DNA from: Streptomyces griseus
GTDB taxonomy: Bacteria; Actinomycetota; Actinomycetes; Nanopelagicales; Nanopelagicaceae
Direction: 5' to 3'
Assembly: GCA_945865365.1 (NCBI GenBank)
Contig: CAMBDL010000003.1
Coordinates: 1-64,000 of the forward strand
DNA length: 64,000 bases
Part shown: one piece after another, positions 1-6,926 of the stretch
Layout of the letters: every line of letters starts with the position of its first letter
Numbering within the stretch: position 1 is the stretch's first letter
Position numbers and translations under genes: made by a program
Notes under the pieces: generated by a model
Seen by the model: the letters and a program-made list of their open reading frames with translations, nothing else
Databases searched by the model: none
What the model was told of the DNA's origin: nothing

Positions 1-841
1 TTAACATGCGATTACTGATTTGAACTAAACCAGTTCTATTTCGAGGTGTTGGGTCTTCGCCTAAGGCAAAGCCAAAGAAATTCCAGCCTGGGCCCTGTAA
101 TTGATTGGAATAGCAATCTTGAACTGGGCCGATAGTAAATTTCGGCATAAGCGTTTTAAACTTTTGACCGCCCCACCATCCAAGACTTCCCTCAATCGTT
201 TGCATCAAGTCAAAGCCTCGAGATCCATTGTTGATTGTGTCGGCTCGTACCCATTCAGCTGCATTTGCACAAACCTGCTGGGCGATTGAGGCCGGTTCAC
301 TTTCATTATTTGGAGTTACCCAAGAACCACTCAGTCCTAACTGCATCCCTTCTATTACGGTGTCGGTGAGCGGCCATGCAGTTGAATACCAACCAAACCC
401 TGATCTAAAGTTATCTGGGACTCTATCGATCCAAGAGTTAACATAAAAACTTGGGTTTCCATCGGCAACACTCGCCCCCGAAAGCGCTCCGCCGTTAACC
501 CGGATAAGCTTGGGATCTAAAATTTCTTGAACTTGACTCTCACTTGAATAGAAATCCCAAGCGCCTGGCGCGTAGATATACCAGCGAATAGTTGAACCTA
601 TTGCTAAATCTGCCATCGCCCAAGGTGCATAAGGGTTAGTGTCAGGGCAACCTGCAACTGCTTCCCAGCCTTGTGCGGCGATTACATCTTTCCAAGCTGT
701 TCCATCTTTTATTTGCAGAGTCGCAGAGACTTTTGCATGACACCCTTCGGCTTGGAACTTTCGCTCTGCGGCATGAGCAATATTTGGAAAAATTGTAAGC
801 ACCACAAATATGGCAACAGCCCAAACTACTCTCCGCTTCAT
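1..841 (-). CDS. Secreted protein of unknown function, 3' end cut by window edge
   Basis: This reading frame is not in the ORF track because it runs off the left edge. It opens with ATG at 841 and stays open for 280 codons. The N-terminus MKRRVVWAVAIFVVLTIFPNIAHAA is a clear Sec signal peptide with an AHA^A-type cleavage site. The mature part is rich in Trp, Gly and Asn (for example 'GSLGWWGGQKF') and has scattered Cys (EGCHA, AGCPD, QQVCAN, QDCYS) that could form disulphides. I do not recognise a family. It is the last gene seen in a run of three secreted proteins on the same strand, 46 bp after the stop of the DUF3472-like gene, so co-transcription is likely. A cell-surface or extracellular role is inferred only from the signal peptide. 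Confidence 0.75.
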   Translation of the reverse strand, partial: MKRRVVWAVAIFVVLTIFPNIAHAAERKFQAEGCHAKVSATLQIKDGTAWKDVIAAQGWEAVAGCPDTNPYAPWAMADLAIGSTIRWYIYAPGAWDFYSSESQVQEILDPKLIRVNGGALSGASVADGNPSFYVNSWIDRVPDNFRSGFGWYSTAWPLTDTVIEGMQLGLSGSWVTPNNESEPASIAQQVCANAAEWVRADTINNGSRGFDLMQTIEGSLGWWGGQKFKTLMPKFTIGPVQDCYSNQLQGPGWNFFGFALGEDPTPRNRTGLVQISNRML

Positions 842-887
842 AACTTAACCTTAATCAACCGCCACGCCTTTGCCTATCGCTGATTAG

Positions 888-3407
888 TTAACAGCCCTTT
901 GGCTTTGGCTTAACCGCACAGATCTTCTTCAGTTTGGCATTTACTGTCGCTAAAGACTTCTGGCTGGCGGTGAATTTGGCGGTTACTGAATCGATTTGTA
1001 GCTGCATCTCAGCCATCTTGGCGTTAAGTGAGGAGAGCTGGGTTTGTAGCTGTGCAAGTGCAGCTTTGCCATTAGCTTCTACTGTTTCCTTGTCACTAAC
1101 GGCTTGCTTAGTAGCTGCCTCTGCTGTGGTTTTTGCACTATTGGCATCACGAAGATCGCTCTGTGACTTGGCTAGTGCTGAATTAGCATCGGAAAGGGCT
1201 TTATCTGCAGCTAACTTCTCTGCAGCAGCCTTGGCATCTGCTTCTTGTTTGGCTTTGAGTTCTGCTGCGGCCTTTGCTTCCGCTTCTTGTTTGGCTTTGA
1301 GTTCTGCAGCTGCCTTTGCTTCTGCTTCTTGCTTGGCTTTGAGTTCGGCTGCTGCCTTATCGGCGATTGCTTTGGCTTCTGCTGCTGCCTTTGCATCTGC
1401 TTCTTGCTTAGCTTTTAGTTCTGTAGCGGCTTTGGTTTTGGCTTCGACACTTTGTCGGTACTCCTTTGCCGCGGAGCTCAACTTTGCAACTATCTCATTT
1501 ACAAAACTTTGCCCCTCTGAACTTTGTGGGAATTCACTGCTCTTTTCAAGAGAAAGTCTGTATTCGCTCTGAGTATTTGTTTGCGGTTCAATTCCAACTG
1601 AAGTACTTAATCCAAAACTATTAACCGCGAAAGAGTGCCTATTCTTTTCCTTTGGACCAATCAGGTAAAGGTTAGTAAGAACCTTTCTAACCCCTGCAAA
1701 GTTCTCAAGTACTGTTGGGCTGTACTCCGCAATTCTGCTAGTAAAAGGATTAGGTGTAGAGTAATCAGCTACTCTTCCATAACCCCCTGCAAGTCCAGAT
1801 TCATATAGTGCTGGATATCTGATTGATGCCAAGTGTTGCCAAGAACCTGTTCCCACTTTAATTGCTACAGAAAGAACTGAGGAATTCTTCTCTGGGGACA
1901 ATACGGTTAGCCAAGTTATTAGCTCACCAGGAGACCAAGTTATATTGCTTGAATAGAGGTCTGTGTGGGTTGTAAACTCTTCTTTACGAGTTACTAGTTC
2001 GCTTGAAAGTACTTCGACGTTCCAATCTCTTTGAGATGTACGAGGAACACAGGTGACTAACTTGCAAGTGCTTTCATCTAAATTGTAAGCGGTGATAAAT
2101 ACTTGGCGTCTTCCGTTCGTTGTCTCCTGAAGGCCACCCAAGAACCCAGGTGTAGACCCATAACTTCCATTAATAATGAAGTTTGTCCCTGGATGAGATT
2201 TCACAACACGTATTTGCTTAGTGTTGTAGTTGAACCGATTGCTAGTGAGAAAACCTGCTGCCTCAGTTGGGTCTGGGTCAAAATAGATTATGTAATTATC
2301 AAGTGAGCCGTATTTCTTTATCTCCTCGTTAAGTAATGCCCTATCTCTCTCGGCTTTTACTTTAGCCTCTGCTTCTTGCTTGGCTTTGGCTTCTGCTGCA
2401 GCCTTGGCTTCTGCTCTATTCGATTTGTATTTTGCGTACTTCTCCTCATAGCTCTTGCGAGCTTCTCCGCTCAAATTGAGAGCTGCAACTCTCGCCTCTA
2501 ATGGAATGAGCAAATCTTCAGGCACTTCTATCTTCGCAGGCACAAATTCTTGCTTTGAGACAAATTCGTCGCCTCCCACCTGAGCCCATAGTCCAGTTGG
2601 ATTAATCTGCTTAATCAGGTGGTACTTTGTGTTTAATCCAGTATTAGCTCTTGCCTGCACAAAGTTAATTGGTGTTCTAGATGATAAGTCTTCACTTTCC
2701 ATCCATGTATTGCCAAACTCGGCTGCTCGAACGATTCGCGGAGTGTTTCCAAAGTCCTCTATAAAGGAGCCGCCGGGCTGTAACGTCGAGAACTTCGTTT
2801 CATACTTGTAGGTTCCGAAGTATCGCCAATTTGAGCTATTCAGTTGAAGGGCTGCAGAAATCTCGGTTCCATCGCTTACAGTTCTAATGTTTACAACAGC
2901 CCTAACGCGATCTCCTACCTTCCATCCAAAATCATTGATAAATGCATTTACGCCAGTACCTTCGTAGCCAAATTGACCTGGTGTAACACCTGGCCCAACA
3001 TCTTTCAAAGTAGTTCTGCCTACAGTTGGCCTTTCTTCTGGGCCACAATTTGTGCAGTTATTGTTTTCGCCCGTGTCCCATGCGCTAAAAATCGCAACTT
3101 TCTTTATTCGTCCCGTTTTTTGATTATCAAAGTCCTGAACACCTATATAGAAAGGTGGAGTCCAATTACCGATTATTGAAAAGTAGGTTCCATCTCCAGA
3201 TTTAGTTATTACGACATCCCTTGTTATCCAAGTCATGTTTGTGTAAGCCTGAGCCTCTGTCCAAAAGAAATTGACCGCTATAGCTCCGTCGCTATCGGAA
3301 ATCTCCGCACGCGCTGAAGTGAAATGGGTTGTACATAGCAGAAAGAGTGAAGTTACTAGTGCGATAAAACTATTTGAACGGCGTCTCATTTGGTTAGCCA
3401 CAATCAT
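888..3407 (-). CDS. Secreted DUF3472-like protein with Ala/Lys-rich repeats and KPKPKGC C-terminus
   Basis: An exported protein of 839 aa. A signal peptide (RRRSNSFIALVTSLFLLCTT...SARA) is followed by a stretch, about residues 40-270, that resembles DUF3472: 'VAIFSAWDTGENN', a Gly-rich 'GYEGTGVNAF' and 'GSFIEDFGNTPRIVRAAEFGN'. Residues about 375-600 look like a second, more diverged copy. Short (about 335-360) and long (about 660-760) Ala/Lys/Glu repeats follow, then a coiled-coil-like tail ending LKKICAVKPKPKGC. The metalloprotease upstream has nearly the same tail. DUF3472 is known from secreted, often carbohydrate-associated proteins; its activity is unknown. ATG 3407 is the longest start; ATG 3389, just before the MRRR stretch, is equally possible because neither has a strong ribosome binding site. 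The domain call is from memory of the family pattern. Confidence 0.8.
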   Translation of the reverse strand: MIVANQMRRRSNSFIALVTSLFLLCTTHFTSARAEISDSDGAIAVNFFWTEAQAYTNMTWITRDVVITKSGDGTYFSIIGNWTPPFYIGVQDFDNQKTGRIKKVAIFSAWDTGENNNCTNCGPEERPTVGRTTLKDVGPGVTPGQFGYEGTGVNAFINDFGWKVGDRVRAVVNIRTVSDGTEISAALQLNSSNWRYFGTYKYETKFSTLQPGGSFIEDFGNTPRIVRAAEFGNTWMESEDLSSRTPINFVQARANTGLNTKYHLIKQINPTGLWAQVGGDEFVSKQEFVPAKIEVPEDLLIPLEARVAALNLSGEARKSYEEKYAKYKSNRAEAKAAAEAKAKQEAEAKVKAERDRALLNEEIKKYGSLDNYIIYFDPDPTEAAGFLTSNRFNYNTKQIRVVKSHPGTNFIINGSYGSTPGFLGGLQETTNGRRQVFITAYNLDESTCKLVTCVPRTSQRDWNVEVLSSELVTRKEEFTTHTDLYSSNITWSPGELITWLTVLSPEKNSSVLSVAIKVGTGSWQHLASIRYPALYESGLAGGYGRVADYSTPNPFTSRIAEYSPTVLENFAGVRKVLTNLYLIGPKEKNRHSFAVNSFGLSTSVGIEPQTNTQSEYRLSLEKSSEFPQSSEGQSFVNEIVAKLSSAAKEYRQSVEAKTKAATELKAKQEADAKAAAEAKAIADKAAAELKAKQEAEAKAAAELKAKQEAEAKAAAELKAKQEADAKAAAEKLAADKALSDANSALAKSQSDLRDANSAKTTAEAATKQAVSDKETVEANGKAALAQLQTQLSSLNAKMAEMQLQIDSVTAKFTASQKSLATVNAKLKKICAVKPKPKGC
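1203..1442. repeat. In-frame 42-bp tandem repeats coding for ELKAKQEAEAKAAA
   Basis: About 240 bp of near-identical 42-bp units within the DUF3472-like gene. Read on the minus strand they encode repeated 14-residue blocks of the type ELKAKQEAEAKAAA. Such Ala/Lys/Glu repeats form long helices, as in the TolA stalk. The repeats explain the spurious long plus-strand ORF at 934-1572. The same unit recurs at 3835-4210. Confidence 0.85.
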
Positions 3408-3532
3408 TCATAGTTTCTTTGAAAAACCGGGATTTCATAGATATTCGAATCACTTATTTAGTGATTGACTAGTTCAAGTCTTGGGTCCATGATGGAAGTT
3501 TACTCACCCTGTCAATAGCTCGTGAACAAAGT

Positions 3533-3555
3533 CCCACTGATGGCTTATCAGTTGG
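3533..3555 (-). terminator. Possible hairpin terminator after the metalloprotease gene
   Basis: CCCACTGAT and ATCAGTTGG form a 9-bp stem with one mismatch around the loop GGCTT, 16 bp downstream of the minus-strand metalloprotease stop. On the minus strand the stem is followed by ACTTTGTT, a poor U tract, so an intrinsic terminator is only tentative. Confidence 0.3.
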
Positions 3556-3571
3556 TACCAAAGAGAGTACC

Positions 3572-5803
3572 TCAGCAGCCCTTTGGTTTAGGCTTAGCGG
3601 AACAAATCTTCTTAATCTTTGCATTAGCAGTGTTCAAGCCAGTTAATGCAGCTACGAGCTTGCTATTTAGTTGCGAGAGCTGATTTTGCACAGTAGCAAC
3701 TGATTCAGATAGAACTTTGAACTGTTCTTCAAAGGAAGTAATCCTTGCGGCCTGTTCACGATTAAACTTTTGAGCATCAGCTAATGCGGCGTTTGCTGCC
3801 GCTAATTCAGATTGTGCTTTAGCTAATGCTGCTTTGTCTGCGGCAGCATCTTGTTTGGCTTTGAGTTCTGCTGCTGCCTTTGCTTCTGCTTCTTGTTTAG
3901 CTTTCAATTCTGCTGCCGCCTTTGCATCTGCTACTGCTTTGTCTTGTGCGATCTTTGCAGCAGCCTTATCTGCGAGAACTTTGGCATCTGCGTCTTGTTT
4001 TGCTTTGAGTTCTGCAGCGGCCTTTGCTTCTGCTTCTTGTTTGGCTTTGAGTTCTGCTGCGGCCTTTAGATCTGCTGCGGCCTTGGCGTCAGCATCCTGC
4101 TTAGCCTTTAGATCGGCTGCTGCTTTATCTGCCGCAGCCTTTGTATCTGCATCCTGTTTGGCTTTGAGTTCTGCTGCGGCTTTCGCTTCTGCTTCTTGCT
4201 TGATGAGAAATTCCGCCTTTGTGAAAACACGAAAAGAAGCACGATCTTTGCCTACCGTGTCAGCAAGAATCACCAGATCCTTCACTTTTACAAATTGACC
4301 AGTAGAGAGTGGTGCTGTTGAATATCGTTCGACATCGTCACGTGGATTGAACACTAAATCTTGCTCCGAAGGTTGAATACTGATTGGACCCTTAAGCCCA
4401 ACTACCTTCATATCGATTAAATAAACTAAAAGTCCATCGTTGCCCTTCAAGAAGTCAAACTCACTCTCAGTCCTAAACTCAACAGCAAGAGCCGTAGTTC
4501 CATCCAGTGGATGTACATACAGTCTTTTTCCAGAAACTTGATTCAGAGGGGAAAGTGTGTGCGTTACGGAAGAGTTTGGTGTGAAATCACAATCAATGTC
4601 GCTATCTTCAAACCAGCCTTGCACCCACCTTTGAAATCCAAAAAATGAATTTGCAGTCCCAGATGTATTGCCCATAAAGTCAAAAGGTCCTGGAGATTTT
4701 CCTGAGCTCCCAGTTCCTGGTATGTAGTAGTCATACATTCCAAGCAAGTGGCCATACTCGTGTGCGAAAACTTTCCAGGACGGAACAGGATCACTAATAG
4801 TCCCAATTCCGCCCCCAACCAGCTGGGTGTTGTAAATCAATTTTCCACCAATATCAAAGTCAACGCCTATATATGCGGAGCCGTAATACTTCATCGATAA
4901 AGCCGTTGGGGCAAAAATATTCATAGAGGAATAACCATCCAGGCTACCTTTGCTCTGTGCGATATTCAGAGCTTCCCTAACTAGTCTGAAATCTTGTTGT
5001 ACCCCATCGACTAGAAATCCCCCTGCAGCGTTTGGTGCAAAACTCTTTTCTAAGCTGTTAAGTCTTACGACCGTGGGGAAGATGGTAAAAGTTGGTCTAA
5101 ATTTTCCATTCGAACTTGAATAATAAAAATTTTCCACAACTTTCGGTGCGAGAACATTCTCAACAGCTGATTCTGGATTTTGAGTAAGTACGGCGTCTGG
5201 AAAATCCACGACCAGAATCAAATTCTTGGTGATTCCTAACTGAGGCACTCGAGCCGAGTTGCGGGGGAATCCAAGGCGACCTCCACCCTCAGCATAATCT
5301 TTCACTTTGCAATCTACAGCTCTTTGAGGCAAAAAATCTAAGCGAAATGTTTCACCTTTATTATAGTAGACAGTCTGATTAGGAGTTTCAAGAACTAATC
5401 TTCCATTATCTTGCGTCTTTAAAATTAGTCTCCAAATGTGGTTAGCGGCATTCTTAAAATAATAGCCATTCAGATCACGACTTAGAGAACCAATTTGCCA
5501 CTGAGGTGATTGATAACTGTCAGTAACTAACTCTTCTAATACGTAACAACCAATAATTGATTGTGGTTCTGATACAAAGTCAGTGGAATCCTTAGCGAGC
5601 AATTTGAACTCGTTACCCGAAGGTACGCGCAGTAAAACGGTTTTTGGAGTAGACAACTCTGGAGTTGCGTCTACAACTTCAGGGCAGCTCGCTAACCAAT
5701 TTGGCTTTTTTCGCTCTGCAGCAGCCGATGGTTGCGAGTAAGCAAGAAAAAGACAACTTATAAGAATCATAACAATTAAGTTGTTACCCTTATTATGGTG
5801 CAT
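3572..5803 (-). CDS. Secreted M6-type zinc metalloprotease with Ala/Lys-rich repeats and KPKPKGC C-terminus
   Basis: A secreted metallopeptidase of 743 aa. After the signal peptide (residues 1-29, ending SAAA) and about 150 residues of N-terminal sequence comes the catalytic domain, roughly 185-480. It has the zinc site VFAHEYGHLLGMYDYY (H348, E349, H352, probable third ligand D358) and a downstream 'FDFMGNTSG' that fits the Met-turn. HExxHxxGxxD plus this layout matches the M6 (immune inhibitor A-like) family. Residues about 530-700 are Ala/Lys/Glu repeats, and the protein ends IKKICSAKPKPKGC, as in the DUF3472-like neighbour. It is the first gene of the minus-strand secreted run, 164 bp ahead of the next. 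Two 19-bp direct repeats lie just upstream. The substrate is unknown; extracellular protein scavenging is inferred. Confidence 0.85.
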   Translation of the reverse strand: MHHNKGNNLIVMILISCLFLAYSQPSAAAERKKPNWLASCPEVVDATPELSTPKTVLLRVPSGNEFKLLAKDSTDFVSEPQSIIGCYVLEELVTDSYQSPQWQIGSLSRDLNGYYFKNAANHIWRLILKTQDNGRLVLETPNQTVYYNKGETFRLDFLPQRAVDCKVKDYAEGGGRLGFPRNSARVPQLGITKNLILVVDFPDAVLTQNPESAVENVLAPKVVENFYYSSSNGKFRPTFTIFPTVVRLNSLEKSFAPNAAGGFLVDGVQQDFRLVREALNIAQSKGSLDGYSSMNIFAPTALSMKYYGSAYIGVDFDIGGKLIYNTQLVGGGIGTISDPVPSWKVFAHEYGHLLGMYDYYIPGTGSSGKSPGPFDFMGNTSGTANSFFGFQRWVQGWFEDSDIDCDFTPNSSVTHTLSPLNQVSGKRLYVHPLDGTTALAVEFRTESEFDFLKGNDGLLVYLIDMKVVGLKGPISIQPSEQDLVFNPRDDVERYSTAPLSTGQFVKVKDLVILADTVGKDRASFRVFTKAEFLIKQEAEAKAAAELKAKQDADTKAAADKAAADLKAKQDADAKAAADLKAAAELKAKQEAEAKAAAELKAKQDADAKVLADKAAAKIAQDKAVADAKAAAELKAKQEAEAKAAAELKAKQDAAADKAALAKAQSELAAANAALADAQKFNREQAARITSFEEQFKVLSESVATVQNQLSQLNSKLVAALTGLNTANAKIKKICSAKPKPKGC
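3835..4210. repeat. In-frame Ala/Lys/Glu-coding tandem repeats in the metalloprotease gene
   Basis: Imperfect 42-bp units, with some 33-bp variants, encode AAAELKAKQEAEAK-type blocks on the minus strand. At DNA level the units match those at 1203-1442, so the two genes can exchange or expand this module by recombination. Confidence 0.8.
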
Positions 5804-6089
5804 AGATTGAGCCTACTCACTTTAGGAGAAATATTTAATTGGGTAGTACATAACCCTGAGCGTGAGAATTTAGCAATGGGGGGTCCTATTTAATCGGGAA
5901 GTACAATGGCAGAGGCAGTAGGAGCGAGAGCTTTGCTCTAGCCTAGATGTGGAGGCACGGAAGGAACTGAGTACCTACACATCTGCTTCAAATCCTCCAG
6001 CGATTGTGTATGAATTAAAAAAGCAATGATTGCAATTGCTTTGATTTCGAGAAATAATTTAGGCACGAAGATAAGTAAATACGCACTAC
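5804..6089. other. Non-coding region between the metalloprotease and the tRNA
   Basis: I find no credible ORF here. The region holds the upstream sequence of the metalloprotease (minus strand) with a 19-bp direct repeat, listed separately. No RNA gene was recognised. Confidence 0.5.
5832..5905. promoter_or_regulatory. Pair of 19-bp direct repeats upstream of the metalloprotease gene
   Basis: TATTTAATTGGGTAGTACA (5832-5850) and TATTTAATCGGGAAGTACA (5887-5905) match at 17 of 19 positions and are 55 bp apart. They lie 29-102 bp upstream of the metalloprotease start and could be regulator binding sites. Function is inferred from position only. Confidence 0.35.
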
Positions 6090-6165
6090 TGGTGCCCCGA
6101 GTGGGGGTCGAACCCACACTGGGAGGATTTTAAGTCCTCTGCCTCTGCCATTGGGCTATCGGGGC
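6090..6165 (-). tRNA. tRNA with UAA anticodon (tRNA-Leu), short variable loop
   Basis: The minus strand gives GCCCCGA...TCGGGGC (perfect 7-bp acceptor), a D arm with stem GCC/GGC, the anticodon arm GAGGA-CTTAAAA-TCCTC (anticodon UAA), a 5-nt variable loop CCAGT and the T arm GTGGG-TTCGACC-CCCAC. The discriminator is A and the CCA end is encoded. UAA reads UUA leucine codons and A73 fits leucine. The odd point is the short class-I variable loop, since bacterial tRNA-Leu normally has a long variable arm. Confidence 0.9.
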
Positions 6166-6307
6166 CACGTGTACAAGAACCTGAGTGTACTAGGGGAAAA
6201 TACAGGTTTTATCCACGTAAAAAGCATTGTTTAGCAATGAAATCGGGTCTAGGTTCATTAAGTAATTCAATTCATTGCTATCTATGGTTACCAGGAGGGA
6301 ACTCACT

Positions 6308-6682
6308 ATGGCAAAAGATTTAGAGGAAGTTACACGTCTGATCAATCTATACATCGATGGTGCAGGAAAAGGAGATGCGGATAAGTTAAATGAAGCATTT
6401 CATTCCAGCGCACGTTGGTTTGGAACAATGGCAGGAACTGACTATGACATGGACAAAGCTGGCTTTGTTGCACTGATGGTTGGATCACCTGGAGATGGTG
6501 GAAATCTTGTAGCAAAAATTACAGATATCCAGATCGATGGAACTGCTGCTTTTGCAACAGTTAAGGAAGAGGGTTTCTGGGGAACATTAAACTTTACTGA
6601 CTACTTCTCATTGTCAGTTCTTGAAGGACGTTGGCAGATTACCTGCAAGACGTTTGCTCACACTGGCGGTTCACACGAATAA
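6308..6682 (+). CDS. NTF2-like / lumazine-binding-like small protein
   Basis: This 124-aa protein reads as one alpha+beta cone of the NTF2/SnoaL fold: an N-terminal helix pair (EEVTRLINLYIDGAGKGDADKLNEAF), then strands ending 'LNFTDYFSLSVLEGRWQITCKTF', the pattern of the putative lumazine-binding family (PF12893). Catalytic or ligand residues cannot be assigned. The ORF track starts at 6275, but the strong AGGAGGG 8 bp before ATG 6308 fixes the start there. It is a single gene between the tRNA and the accessory island, with no evident operon partner. Members of this family often act as small accessory enzymes or binding proteins; the specific role is unknown. Confidence 0.8.
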   Translation: MAKDLEEVTRLINLYIDGAGKGDADKLNEAFHSSARWFGTMAGTDYDMDKAGFVALMVGSPGDGGNLVAKITDIQIDGTAAFATVKEEGFWGTLNFTDYFSLSVLEGRWQITCKTFAHTGGSHE

Positions 6683-6926
6683 GTCTTAACGATTAAGAGT
6701 TATAGGACAGTGACAATCTGAGCTTGTTAAAAGAAATAATAGACGGGATAGAGAGCTTTTCCAAGGGGAAAATAGGCCAACCTACCTGACTTTACTGCTG
6801 CTACTGATGACCGTACTGCTAACAATTGCCAGACCTTCCTGACTTTTTACCCCCAGGACAGGAGATCTCTATGATGAACCTACTGCTTGAATATTGATGA
6901 CCTTTCTGCATCTTAAACAGTGCAGG
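6683..6926. other. Non-coding stretch at the island border
   Basis: About 240 bp with no credible ORF, RNA gene or terminator. It separates the NTF2-like gene from the 3' end of the helicase gene and marks the left edge of the accessory region as I draw it. Confidence 0.4.

Noticed and set aside
934-1572. 212-aa plus-strand ORF
   Set aside because: It is antisense to the Ala/Lys repeats of the DUF3472-like gene; the low-complexity Ser/Ala/Leu sequence is the mirror of those repeats.
1203-4210. Regularly spaced repeats suggesting a CRISPR array
   Set aside because: The units are contiguous, in frame and code for Ala/Lys/Glu helices; there are no unique spacers and no cas genes.
3834-4298. 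154-aa plus-strand ORF
   Set aside because: Antisense shadow of the repeat region in the metalloprotease gene.
6090-6165. tRNA as attachment site of the island
   Set aside because: I found no second copy of the tRNA 3' end in the window, and the island lies on the 5' side of the tRNA.
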